The notes under the pieces: generated by a model
Seen by the model: only the letters and a program-made list of their open reading frames with translations
Databases searched by the model: none
Told to the model about the DNA's origin: nothing
Part shown: one piece after another, positions 23,897-32,270 of the stretch
Numbering within the stretch: the first letter of the stretch is position 1
Layout: the number at the start of each line of letters is the position of its first letter
Assembly: GCA_045629005.1 (NCBI GenBank)
Contig: JAZQQJ010000023.1
Span: 1 to 53,683 of the forward strand
Reading direction: 5' to 3'
Origin: RGIG3528 sp045629005
Lineage (GTDB): Bacteria; Bacillota; Clostridia; Lachnospirales; Lachnospiraceae
Length of the DNA: 53,683 nucleotides
Translations under genes and position numbers: made by a program

Positions 23897-25915
23897 TTAC
23901 CTCCCAGAATCCCAAAAATTCTTAAGCACAACTGCGGAATGCACTCCCATATGGAATGTAAACTGCCCGTTTTCGGGATATATGAACCTGCTTTCGGGTC
24001 TGAATCCGTTCACGTCGCTTATAAGCATAGTTACAAGCGTATAAATATTAATGTCTATTGATTCGATAGGAACCGTTATATCCTTCTCGCAATCGTTATT
24101 GTTAATAATTGTAATGATAACATTATTTTCATCAAAACGGGCAAAGGAGAACATGCCGTACTCGGTTGTAAGCATCTTAACGGAACCCGTTCTCAGCATC
24201 GGATTGTTGCGTCTTATTGCAGTCAGTTCTTTGTGAAGTGCAAGGAGTTTTCTGTCCTCGCGCCCCCACGGATACGTTCTTCTGCTGTCGGGGTCGGTAA
24301 ATCCAACCTGTCCGGCCTCGTCGCCATAATAGATTGTCGGATTTCCGGGCCATGTCATCTGGAACACAACAGCTTCCGCAAATACTTCAGGACGAATATC
24401 CCTTGAAGCCGCATCCGGACCAAGCTGAGCCACTCTTCCGACATAACGGTTTGTTCGCGTAAGGAAACGTGAATGATCGTGATTGGACAGTTCATTCATC
24501 GCACAGTAAAGTGAACCTGCGGTGAAATATCTCATATTACCGAATAATGCCCCCACAAGAGCATCCGTATTGTTCAACATGAAACTCTTATACTCGTCAC
24601 CGTGCTTTTCCATGCCCGTAAGGAACCATGTAATGGGCTCCATGAACTCATCATAGTTCATAATTGTGTCCCATTCGTCTCCGCGGAGCCACTTAGAAGG
24701 ATTGCCATAGTGCTCGGCAAGGATTATGGCATTCGGATTAGCCTCCTTTACCGCCTTTCTGAAGCGTTTCCAGAACGTATGGTTAAACTCTTCGGAATGC
24801 CCAAGATCTGCCGCAACATCAAGTCTCCAGCCATCAACGTTGTAAGGAGGAGAAACCCACTTTTTTCCTATGTTGCAAATGTACTCACAAAGTTCCTCAG
24901 ACCCTTCATAATTCAGTTTCGGGAGCGTGTCAAAGCCCCACCAGCCCTCGTAAGAGTTCGGATCGTCCTGATTGCTGAATCTGAAGAAGCTTCTGTAACG
25001 GCTTTCCTTTGAATTGTACGCGCCGGCCTCTTCTCCCGTATTCCCGGAGTAATAACCGTCTCTGTCCATCCACTTGTTAAAAGATCCACAGTGATTGAAT
25101 ACACCGTCAAGAATTATGTGCATACCTCTTTTGTGAACATCCTCACAGAACTCAGCAAAATATGCATTACTTGCTTCAAGATTTTCTTCGAGCGTCGTTC
25201 TTATAACATATCTGTTGTTGCCGTACACGCCTTCGGAGCCTACATCCTTTACGATTGTTGTAAGATGCGGATCGATGTGGTCGTAATCCTGACAGTCATA
25301 TTTATGATTGGAAGGAGAGACGAAAACAGGGTTCAGATAGATTGTATCAACGCCAAGCTCCTGAAGATAATCCAGCTTTTTCTGAATTCCCGGAATATCT
25401 CCGCCGTAAAATCTGGCGACATCAAGATTATCAACAGGCGCATTCCAGTCATAAACATGCTCGACAAGTCTTCCTGCGTAACTGTATTCGTTCGGATAAA
25501 CGTCATTTCCCTTTCCGCCATTGAAAAAGCGGTCGGTAAAGATTTGATATATTACCGAGCCAATAGCCCATTCGGGTACAAAAAAACCGGGGAAGATATC
25601 AAATGAATCATCCCAGTCAAAAAAGTCCTTAATTCCTGTCCTTGTATAATAATAAATGCGGTCTTCGTAAAGCACCTTAAAGCAGTATTTAAAGCGCTGC
25701 TCCGGTACGGTCAGACTGCACGCATAATATGAAAAGCGCTCACTGTCGCGCTCAAGTTTCATTTCAATCTCCATTACATCACTAATGAGTAATGGAGCAA
25801 TTCTGAGATTTTTCGGCGTTCTCAGTCTCACCGTCAAAGTGTCATTCGGTTTTACAAACGACGGGCTTCTAAAAGCCGGTGTTCCGTCTGAAAAGAAAGC
25901 CTGTATACCTTCCAT
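23897..25915 (-). CDS. GH13 alpha-glucan hydrolase (neopullulanase / maltogenic amylase-like)
   Basis: A 672-residue enzyme without a signal peptide, so probably cytoplasmic. The first ~110 residues are a CBM34-like beta domain (RIAPLLISDVMEIEMKL). The catalytic barrel follows: QIFTDRFFNGG, DGVFNHCG, nucleophile Asp366 in DGWRLDVAAD, acid/base Glu401 in ILAEHYG and transition-state Asp480 in LSNHDHSRF. YYGDEAGQVGFTDPDSRRTYPW is typical of this GH13 group. It likely cuts maltodextrins or pullulan fragments. An AGGGGATAGG site precedes the ATG. Monocistronic, between the T-box operon and ftsH, with an extended -10 box at 25946-25951. Confidence 0.88.
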   Translation of the reverse strand: MEGIQAFFSDGTPAFRSPSFVKPNDTLTVRLRTPKNLRIAPLLISDVMEIEMKLERDSERFSYYACSLTVPEQRFKYCFKVLYEDRIYYYTRTGIKDFFDWDDSFDIFPGFFVPEWAIGSVIYQIFTDRFFNGGKGNDVYPNEYSYAGRLVEHVYDWNAPVDNLDVARFYGGDIPGIQKKLDYLQELGVDTIYLNPVFVSPSNHKYDCQDYDHIDPHLTTIVKDVGSEGVYGNNRYVIRTTLEENLEASNAYFAEFCEDVHKRGMHIILDGVFNHCGSFNKWMDRDGYYSGNTGEEAGAYNSKESRYRSFFRFSNQDDPNSYEGWWGFDTLPKLNYEGSEELCEYICNIGKKWVSPPYNVDGWRLDVAADLGHSEEFNHTFWKRFRKAVKEANPNAIILAEHYGNPSKWLRGDEWDTIMNYDEFMEPITWFLTGMEKHGDEYKSFMLNNTDALVGALFGNMRYFTAGSLYCAMNELSNHDHSRFLTRTNRYVGRVAQLGPDAASRDIRPEVFAEAVVFQMTWPGNPTIYYGDEAGQVGFTDPDSRRTYPWGREDRKLLALHKELTAIRRNNPMLRTGSVKMLTTEYGMFSFARFDENNVIITIINNNDCEKDITVPIESIDINIYTLVTMLISDVNGFRPESRFIYPENGQFTFHMGVHSAVVLKNFWDSGR

Positions 25916-25945
25916 ACCTATCCCCTACACATATTTATTGAGAAA

Positions 25946-25954
25946 ATTATATCA
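25946..25954 (-). promoter_or_regulatory. Extended -10 promoter of the GH13 gene
   Basis: TGATATAAT on the minus strand, 30 bp upstream of the start codon. The -35 region is not recognisable. Confidence 0.45.
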
Positions 25955-26007
25955 CGTTACCTTTTATATTGCTCTTAAATTACAATAAAAAGCTTCTATA
26001 GAAAGTG

Positions 26008-26036
26008 AAAAAGCAGACCGGGAAGTCTGCTTTTTC
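26008..26036. terminator. Terminator downstream of ftsH
   Basis: AAAAAGCAGAC pairs perfectly with GTCTGCTTTTT around a 6-nt loop; T-runs on both strands. It ends the rqcP-ftsH operon about 118 bases after the ftsH stop. Confidence 0.9.
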
Positions 26037-26153
26037 TGGAGAAGGTATTTTTGTTACTTATGGGGTGTAGCAAAAACATATATAATGTATTGGGGTTTAC
26101 GAGTGCTATTATACACGGTTTACAGAATCAGTGTGCACAAACTTGCACAAGTT

Positions 26154-27986
26154 TCAAATTTCTTTTTGTGCATTTTGCACAAAGAGGCTTTCAAATTCTT
26201 CTCTATTGATTCTCTCCTTCTCAAGAAGAAGGTTTGAACACCTGTTCAGTACATCAATGTTCTCCTGAAGAAGGTTCTTTGCCTTATTGTAACACTCCTC
26301 AATTATAGAGCGTATTTCCTCATCGATTGCATTTGCAGTCTTATCACTATAGCCCTTTGTATGACCGTAATCTCTGCCTATGAACACTTCCTCGTCATCG
26401 TTGTCATAACAGATATGACCAATCGTGTCTGAGAAGCCATACTTTGTAACCATACTCTTTGCAATAGCTGTAGCCTGCTTAATATCCTGAGATGCGCCTG
26501 TTGTTATATCGTCGAACACAAGCTCTTCTGCTGCACGTCCACCAAGTGAAGCAATAATCTTCTGAAGGAGTTTGCCTTTCGTGAGATACATGTCATCGCC
26601 TTGAGGGAGCGGCATCGTGTAGCCGCCTGCATCACCTGTGGGAATGATTGAAACTGTATAAACAGGGCCAACGTCCGGGAGAAGGTGGAACAGTATTGCA
26701 TGTCCGCTTTCATGGAAAGCAGTAATTCTCTTTTCCTTGTCGGTAACAATACGGCTCTTCTTTTCAACACCGATGCCGACTTTAATAAATGCTTTCTTAA
26801 CGTCCTCCGCGCGAACAAACTTTACATTTTCTTTTGCTGCACAAATGGCTGCTTCGTTAAGAAGATTTTCAAGGTCAGCGCCCGTAAAGCCTGATGTAGT
26901 CTGGGCAATCTCGTGAAGGTTAACTTCATCGGAAAGCTGCTTATTCTTTGCATGAACCTTAAGAATGTCTTCTCGTCCCTTAACATCCGGGGGATCGATG
27001 TGAATCTTTCTGTCAAAGCGTCCCGGACGCATAATAGCAGGGTCTAGTATATCAACACGGTTTGTTGCGGCAAGAACAATGATGCCTTCATTTACCGTAA
27101 AGCCGTCCATTTCTACAAGAAGCTGGTTTAACGTCTGTTCACGTTCATCGTGTCCACCGCCCATGCCTGCGCCTCTTCGTCTTGCAACAGCATCAATTTC
27201 ATCGATAAATACGATACAAGGAGCATTCTTCTTAGCATCTTCGAACATGTCACGCACACGTGATGCACCGACACCTACAAACATTTCAACGAAATCAGAA
27301 CCGGAAATGGAAAGGAACGGAACTCCTGCCTCGCCTGCGATAGCCTTTGCAAGGAGTGTCTTACCTGTTCCGGGAGGGCCGACAAGGATAACGCCCTTAG
27401 GAATGCGCGCGCCTATTTCGAGGTACTTTTTAGGGCTCTTCAGGAAATCAACTATTTCCGCAAGTTCTTCCTTTTCTTCGTCTACACCTGCAACGTCCTT
27501 AAAAGTAATGCCTTTACCGTCATTGTTCAAAATGACTTTGGCACGGCTTCGGCCGAAATTCATCATTTTCGCATTGCTTCCGCCGCCTGCCTGCGCGTTC
27601 ATTACAGACATGAGGAAGAAGAACATGAGAAGAATCACAATGTATGGAAGAATCGTCGTAATGAAAAAGCCGGGAGATGAAACATCCTTGACAACAGGGT
27701 CCATGCCACATTCGAAAGCAATTTCCCATGCTGTTTCGGTGTCAATAACATTGAATTTTCTGACAGACGAATCTTTAAAGAGAACACTCACCTTGCCCGT
27801 AGGTGCCTCTTCATTCTGGCTGATTGTAATCTCCTGTATTTTGCCTGCCTTCAAATCTTCAACATATTCGCGAAAGGAGTAATCATTTGTCTTGTCATTC
27901 GCAAGGCTGATTACCCAGATAAACGCAAGAGCCAGAAGAATCATTGTTAATATAAAGCTTACACTGATACTACGTTGTTTTTTCAC
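26154..27986 (-). CDS. ftsH: ATP-dependent zinc metalloprotease FtsH
   Basis: A 610-residue membrane-anchored AAA+ protease. Helices at about 8-28 and 107-128 flank an extracellular region. The AAA domain has Walker A GPPGTGKT (203-210), pore motif FVGVGA, Walker B IDEID (261-265) and the second region of homology ending RPGRFDR. The zinc-binding HESGH is at 425-429 and the third ligand lies in the AEELVFDDITTGASQDI region. It lies 4 bp after hpt, in the order conserved from Bacillus. C-terminus is somewhat short but complete. Confidence 0.96.
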   Translation of the reverse strand: MKKQRSISVSFILTMILLALAFIWVISLANDKTNDYSFREYVEDLKAGKIQEITISQNEEAPTGKVSVLFKDSSVRKFNVIDTETAWEIAFECGMDPVVKDVSSPGFFITTILPYIVILLMFFFLMSVMNAQAGGGSNAKMMNFGRSRAKVILNNDGKGITFKDVAGVDEEKEELAEIVDFLKSPKKYLEIGARIPKGVILVGPPGTGKTLLAKAIAGEAGVPFLSISGSDFVEMFVGVGASRVRDMFEDAKKNAPCIVFIDEIDAVARRRGAGMGGGHDEREQTLNQLLVEMDGFTVNEGIIVLAATNRVDILDPAIMRPGRFDRKIHIDPPDVKGREDILKVHAKNKQLSDEVNLHEIAQTTSGFTGADLENLLNEAAICAAKENVKFVRAEDVKKAFIKVGIGVEKKSRIVTDKEKRITAFHESGHAILFHLLPDVGPVYTVSIIPTGDAGGYTMPLPQGDDMYLTKGKLLQKIIASLGGRAAEELVFDDITTGASQDIKQATAIAKSMVTKYGFSDTIGHICYDNDDEEVFIGRDYGHTKGYSDKTANAIDEEIRSIIEECYNKAKNLLQENIDVLNRCSNLLLEKERINREEFESLFVQNAQKEI

Positions 27987-27990
27987 TAAT

Positions 27991-28521
27991 CTATTCCTCG
28001 TTGAGATGTAATACGCCTACATAAGGCAAATTTCTGTACTGCTGTTTGTAATCAAGACCATAGCCTACAACAAACGCATCCGGAATCTTAAAGCCCGTAT
28101 AATCAACATGAACATCAATCTCACGTCTGTCAGGCTTATCAAGAAGTGTGCAGAGTTTTAATGTTTTAGGACTTCTTACACCAAGAAGTGCAAGAAGATG
28201 ATGAAGTGTTCTGCCTGAATCAATGATATCTTCGATAACGATGACATTCTTTCCTTCGATGGAATCATCAAGGTCCTTAATAATCTTGACTCTGCCGGAA
28301 GAAACCGTACCATCGCCGTAACTTGAAACCGACATAAAGTCAAACTTTACCGGAACATCAAGGTGCTTAGCAAGCTCTGTTGTGAAGAAAATGCTCCCCT
28401 TAAGAATGCAGATAAGAAGAACTTCTTCTCCTGCGTAGTCAGCGCTGATTTGTGCTGCCAACTCCTTTATTCTTTTTCCCACTTCTTCCTCTGAAAGAAG
28501 TACTGATACTCTGTCAGCCAT
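27991..28521 (-). CDS. hpt: Hypoxanthine phosphoribosyltransferase
   Basis: A 176-residue purine salvage enzyme that converts hypoxanthine and guanine with PRPP to IMP and GMP. It has the SYGDGTVSSGRVKI flexible loop, the PRPP motif VIVIEDIIDSGRTLHHLL, and VGYGLDYKQQYRNLPYVGVL near the C-terminus, which stacks on the base. The ATG at 28521 has GGAGG seven bases upstream; the earlier ATG two codons upstream overlaps the tilS stop (ATGA) but is too close to the ribosome site. Confidence 0.95.
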   Translation of the reverse strand: MADRVSVLLSEEEVGKRIKELAAQISADYAGEEVLLICILKGSIFFTTELAKHLDVPVKFDFMSVSSYGDGTVSSGRVKIIKDLDDSIEGKNVIVIEDIIDSGRTLHHLLALLGVRSPKTLKLCTLLDKPDRREIDVHVDYTGFKIPDAFVVGYGLDYKQQYRNLPYVGVLHLNEE

Positions 28522-28523
28522 TT

Positions 28524-29915
28524 TCATACCTCCTGTATAGATAACCCGATTATTTTTTTCGTTTCTTCGTCAATTCTAAAAGCTTCGCTTCCTCTGACAT
28601 TGGGAATGAGAAGCACTTCCCTGCCGATTGCGGCAACCTTAACCAAAGACCGCTCCTCTTCGGAGTACTTTTCATCTGCCAGAACATAGGAACATCGTTT
28701 CTTTCTTCCGTCGGAATAAACCTGAATTTCATCCTCCGGAGAACAAGGCCTAAAGTCTATTTTAAAGTCTTTTCCAAACTTGGCTGTAAGCTTGTCCTCA
28801 TCAAAGATTTTACGGCTTTTACCATCCGGGAAACCGCCGTTTTGCATAACAAAATCAATAGCTGAAACGTCATCGGGAACATCTGTTTTTTCCATGATTA
28901 ATTCATTATTACAGTTTGCATTTGAATTGTCAAATAGTGGTTTTCGTATTACAAGCCTGTCGTACACCTTTTTTACGGTAATGCCATATTTTAAATCAAT
29001 GCTCTTTCCTGTCTGTTTATCAGCAAGCAAAAGGCAGTCATCTACAAAATCACTTGTTATGTCTTTTTTTCTGCCTGCGACCTTGCAAAGTGCGGTATAA
29101 ACAACACTTTCCGAAAGAAGTCTGTCTGCTTCCTCAAGTGCCTTTATGTTTATTGAAACCGAATCCGGAAGATTCTCCTCTACAGCCTGCAAATACAGAT
29201 TTGATGCACGTTCATCAATAAACTGCCGTACCCTGTCAAGGTATGCTGCGGTATCCGCAATGTGCTGAACGGATTTCGTCTGGATGTTTTCCGCATCCTT
29301 CAGGATTTTATTCCTGATAATGTTTCTGGAATAATCATCATCAAGATTTGTTGAGTCCGTAACATACGTCTCGTTTCCTGACTCGAGGTAGGCTTCAATT
29401 TCATCTCTCGTGAGGCAAAGCAACGGGCGAATCACTCTGTCATTCCTTGCGCGGATGCCGGAAAGCCCTGTAAGTCTGCTTCCTCTGAAAAGCTGGAAAA
29501 GAAAAGTCTCGGCAAGGTCATTCATATGGTGTGCAACAGCAATTCTGTTGCATCCCTGTTTATCAGCCAGCTCGTAAAAAGCTTCGTAACGTGCTTTCCT
29601 ACCTGCTTCTTCAAGGCTCATACCGGTTTTTTTTGCAAGTGCAGGCACATCGCAGTTAACAACCGTTATAGGCACTCCGAGCCTTTTGCAAAGGCTCTCA
29701 CAAAACTCCTCGTCTCTTTTTGCTTCCTCTCCACGAATGCAGTGATTAACATGAGCTGCATAAATTTTAAACTTAAACTCCTCGGAAAGAGAAAGCAAAA
29801 TAAAAAGAAGACATACGGAGTCAGCACCGCCGGAAAGTCCGACCAGGACACTGTCTCCCATGTCTGCCAGTTTATTTTCAATGAAATACTGTTTTACTTT
29901 CTCATCAATCGTCAT
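28524..29915 (-). CDS. tilS: tRNA(Ile)-lysidine synthase
   Basis: 463 residues. It makes lysidine at the wobble C34 of the CAU-anticodon isoleucine tRNA, an essential step. The N-terminal ATP-pyrophosphatase domain has the PP-loop VGLSGGADSVCLL (about 24-36), then AAHVNHCIRGEEA, CNRIAVAHHMNDLAETFLFQL divided over the active-site helix, and RPLLCLTRDEIEAYL. A TilS C-terminal domain follows (DFRPCSPEDEIQVYSDGRKK, then ... VLLIPNVRGSEAFRIDEET). Its start overlaps the divIC stop by 11 bases and its stop overlaps the hpt region, a tightly coupled operon. Confidence 0.94.
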   Translation of the reverse strand: MTIDEKVKQYFIENKLADMGDSVLVGLSGGADSVCLLFILLSLSEEFKFKIYAAHVNHCIRGEEAKRDEEFCESLCKRLGVPITVVNCDVPALAKKTGMSLEEAGRKARYEAFYELADKQGCNRIAVAHHMNDLAETFLFQLFRGSRLTGLSGIRARNDRVIRPLLCLTRDEIEAYLESGNETYVTDSTNLDDDYSRNIIRNKILKDAENIQTKSVQHIADTAAYLDRVRQFIDERASNLYLQAVEENLPDSVSINIKALEEADRLLSESVVYTALCKVAGRKKDITSDFVDDCLLLADKQTGKSIDLKYGITVKKVYDRLVIRKPLFDNSNANCNNELIMEKTDVPDDVSAIDFVMQNGGFPDGKSRKIFDEDKLTAKFGKDFKIDFRPCSPEDEIQVYSDGRKKRCSYVLADEKYSEEERSLVKVAAIGREVLLIPNVRGSEAFRIDEETKKIIGLSIQEV

Positions 29916-30201
29916 CTTTTTCCCTGAAGATTATCTCATTCGGAAATACAAGTCCAAGCTTCTCTCTTGCAACATCCTCCACATAACGTACAGTCTGCAT
30001 ATAAGCTTTTTTTGCAGAGAGCTCTTTCTTGATTTCGCTTTCTTCTTCTATTTGTGCATTAAGTTCTTCTACTTTACTTTCAAGTGCTGCTTTTTCGGTA
30101 AGCAAATCTTTTTCCTTAAAAATGATGATACCACAAAGCAGCATAACTGCAACAGTTATGACAACAAGTCCGCTTCTGTTTTTCTTTTTGCCTTTACTCA
30201 C
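29905..30201 (-). CDS. divIC: DivIC/FtsB-family septum protein
   Basis: A 98-residue bitopic membrane protein of the division machinery. The basic N-terminus MSKGKKKNRSG is cytoplasmic, followed by one helix (about 11-27). A coiled coil (about 30-70, rich in Glu/Lys heptads) is followed by the family end VRYVEDVAREKLGLVFPNEIIF. Start is a GTG at 30201 preceded by GGGAG. Between rqcP and tilS, as in Bacillus. Confidence 0.9.
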   Translation of the reverse strand: MSKGKKKNRSGLVVITVAVMLLCGIIIFKEKDLLTEKAALESKVEELNAQIEEESEIKKELSAKKAYMQTVRYVEDVAREKLGLVFPNEIIFREKDDD

Positions 30202-30216
30202 GTTAGTCTCCCAATT

Positions 30217-30456
30217 TTAAAGATAGCGGAAAAGTTCCTTTGCATCGTCTTTTCTGACCGTTTCTTCAACAGCAAGCACCTCTGCCTTAACTGCCTTCTG
30301 GCCAAATCCGACCTCGATAACATCACCAACTTTTACCTCAGTCGATGCCTTCGCAACCTTGCCATTTATCATGACTCTACCGTTGTCGCATGCCTCATTT
30401 GCAACGGTCCTTCTTTTAATAATTCTTGATACTTTAAGGTACTTATCAAGCCTCAT
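30217..30456 (-). CDS. rqcP: S4-domain RNA-binding protein RqcP
   Basis: 79 residues, an almost bare S4 domain: MRLDKYLKVSRIIKRRTVA, then ACDNGRVMINGKVAKAS. The family (YabO in Bacillus) takes part in ribosome-associated quality control with RqcH. The start at 30456 has TGAGG about nine bases upstream; a longer frame upstream runs into the promoter and is not used. First gene of the rqcP-divIC-tilS-hpt-ftsH operon. Confidence 0.9.
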   Translation of the reverse strand: MRLDKYLKVSRIIKRRTVANEACDNGRVMINGKVAKASTEVKVGDVIEVGFGQKAVKAEVLAVEETVRKDDAKELFRYL

Positions 30457-30493
30457 AATAAAATCCTCATTTAACATAAAAACTGCTCGATTT

Positions 30494-30522
30494 ATTTTAC
30501 GGCACAGGCGCAGCAAAGTCAA
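30494..30522 (-). promoter_or_regulatory. Promoter of the rqcP-ftsH operon
   Basis: Minus strand: TTGACT (30517-30522), 17 bp, TAAAAT (30494-30499), about 38 bp before the rqcP start. Confidence 0.75.
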
Positions 30523-30575
30523 CCGACTTCCTAAACATTTAATAAATGCCCTTGGGAAACGATGCCTTTTGAACA

Positions 30576-30612
30576 ATAAACAAAATCGAGCAGGAAAATT
30601 CCTACTCGATTT
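30576..30612 (-). terminator. Terminator of the first lipoprotein gene
   Basis: AAATCGAGTAGGA and TCCTGCTCGATTT pair (one G-U), with a 4-nt loop and TGTTT after it, ending the lipoprotein transcript about 40 bases after its stop. Confidence 0.75.
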
Positions 30613-30650
30613 CATTCAATTTGTCAATTCAAGAAGAATTTCCGAAATGT

Positions 30651-31859
30651 CTAGTATTTTGTAAACTGATTCAGTATGGGAACAATGTCATCATATGTAT
30701 TTGCAGATAAGGAAATGACTCCGATATGCTTTCCAAGCTTGCGTGCAACAACACACTGAGTATATTCAACATCCTGATAGTTAAAACGGAATTTGAGGCA
30801 GTTGTCTTTTTCACCTGCAAAATCAATATCCATGATTTCCCAGCCAATATCGGTAATTCCATATTGCTTATATGATGCTTCAAGATTACGGGCAGCAATT
30901 TCCAAATATCCTTTTTCATCCAGAGTGTCCGCAAGGGCATTCAAATTTTCTGTGCTTACCGTAACAACAATTCCTGTTGTACTATCGCTCCTGAAAAGCA
31001 TAACGCTGTTGCTGTCCTCCGCATATTTAGCAAAATCCGCCTCGGAGGTGTTTTCGTCAAGACCTGCCGCACTAAGCACACCGGCTCTGTTTGTAATCGT
31101 ATTATTTCCGGCATCATATCTTATGTTCAGGAATTCGTTGGAATATTGTGTGCCGTCAGTCTGTCCAACCGAATAGGGCTTAACCTTCTTCGGAGTCTCT
31201 GTAGGCTTAGGACTCGGAATTTCCTCGTCAAACTTTGCAAACTTTGCAAATATCTCGTCAGTCGCATCTTCTTCCCATGTGCAAGCGGTAATCAATGTCA
31301 TATAATCACCGATTCTTCTAAAATACATCGTTTCAAAAACCGATCTGCCCGAGTACATTCCCATTATATGAACGCCATAGTATTTTTCACCGCAAAACTC
31401 AATTTCTTCGGTGTAAAAAGACGTATTGGCAAAGCCACCGCTTTTAAGTACCTTCTGTGCATTTTCAATCAGATACTCCGAATACTTCGCATCGGTGATA
31501 AGCTTATTATCACCGTTAAGCCTTTCATACGTAATATTTAACGTATCCGTTCCGTTAACAAGTGAAGACGCATACATGCAGACAACGGCAACATTTTTAA
31601 CCTGTTCCTGGACTTCCTCGCTCACATTAAAAAGCTCATAGGAGTCCTTGTTGATTTCTTCAATTTCCTCTTCGCCATAGTACTTCCATGTTGTACCAAG
31701 ATCACACTTTATCTTCATGTAATCATTGTAATACACCTGGTCTACGACTTTACCAAAGGATATGCCATTCCGGCTTGAATCGTTTTTCTTAAGTCCGCAT
31801 CCGGCAAGAACAGTAAACGCTCCAAGAAGAAGTATCGTTTTAAACAATCTTTTAAACAT
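30651..31859 (-). CDS. Lipoprotein with two related domains, unknown function (paralogue 1)
   Basis: 402 residues. Signal peptide and lipobox (FTVLAGC) predict a lipid-anchored surface protein. It seems to be internally duplicated: a first half beginning VYYNDYMKIKCDLGTTW (about 35-50) and a second beginning QYSNEFLNIRYDAGNN (about 230-245), joined by a short PKPTETPKK linker. The second lipoprotein, encoded upstream, has the same layout, so the two genes are paralogues. Start at 31859 has GGAGGATAAA; the few codons upstream have no site. I recognise no named family. No own promoter is visible; the promoter at 32082-32110, in front of the remnant, probably drives it. Confidence 0.75.
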   Translation of the reverse strand: MFKRLFKTILLLGAFTVLAGCGLKKNDSSRNGISFGKVVDQVYYNDYMKIKCDLGTTWKYYGEEEIEEINKDSYELFNVSEEVQEQVKNVAVVCMYASSLVNGTDTLNITYERLNGDNKLITDAKYSEYLIENAQKVLKSGGFANTSFYTEEIEFCGEKYYGVHIMGMYSGRSVFETMYFRRIGDYMTLITACTWEEDATDEIFAKFAKFDEEIPSPKPTETPKKVKPYSVGQTDGTQYSNEFLNIRYDAGNNTITNRAGVLSAAGLDENTSEADFAKYAEDSNSVMLFRSDSTTGIVVTVSTENLNALADTLDEKGYLEIAARNLEASYKQYGITDIGWEIMDIDFAGEKDNCLKFRFNYQDVEYTQCVVARKLGKHIGVISLSANTYDDIVPILNQFTKY

Positions 31860-31939
31860 TTTATCCTCCAAAAACCAAAGAATCATTCGTAACTGTCCGG
31901 AACTAGTAGGGCATAAATCTGCTAATCACACCCGAGGCC

Positions 31940-32047
31940 TCACAAGCCCCGATTTCTGTATCCTCTCATCCACGAAAAAAAACATCCCGCAATCGTTACA
32001 AAAAGGCAGATGATTAAAATCGGTGTCAGCAGTTTTAACCATCTCAT
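31940..32047 (-). pseudogene. Remnant of a third lipoprotein paralogue (signal peptide only)
   Basis: A 35-codon frame with a basic start MRWLKLLTP, a hydrophobic core and the lipobox TIAGC, then WMRGYRNRGL and a stop. Its DNA aligns with the start of the lipoprotein gene at 33686: both have GAGATGGTTAAAA and then TTTGTAACG-TTGCGGGATGT with one difference. Between those blocks it is 2 bp shorter, so the original ATG-GTT start is out of frame, and an ATG five bases further upstream now opens the lipobox frame. A consensus promoter lies just upstream, but there is no good ribosome site. Most likely a decayed copy; a tiny lipoprotein cannot be excluded. Confidence 0.5.
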
Positions 32048-32081
32048 TCTCGTGTAATGTCAAACCCGCGACCGCTACGTG

Positions 32082-32110
32082 ATTATAGGTGATTAGGCTA
32101 TTATAGTCAA
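32082..32110 (-). promoter_or_regulatory. Promoter ahead of the lipoprotein remnant
   Basis: Minus strand: TTGACT (32105-32110), 17 bp, TATAAT (32082-32087). The only good promoter upstream of the lipoprotein gene at 31859. Confidence 0.75.
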
Positions 32111-32183
32111 ATCAATTTTGTCTTTTTCAATTAAAAAGAATACATTGTCACCTATTGTAAGCAAGGATATACAAAAACAGCCG

Positions 32184-32213
32184 TAAAAAAGGGCGACGCT
32201 TATGCATCGCCCC
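32184..32213 (-). terminator. Terminator of the second lipoprotein gene
   Basis: GGGCGA and TCGCCC (minus-strand order GGGCGATGCATAAGCGTCGCCC) with six T following, about 60 bases after the stop. Confidence 0.85.
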
Positions 32214-32270
32214 ACATTCCTCTGAATCCGGGCCAAACCCACAGCCGCTGCATTTGTCTTCTTTACACAA

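Noticed and set aside
26036..26153. TATAAT-like boxes on both strands between ftsH and its terminator
   Set aside because: No matching -35 at the right distance, and the strong terminator at 26008-26036 would stop minus-strand transcripts before the GH13 gene; no plus-strand gene follows.
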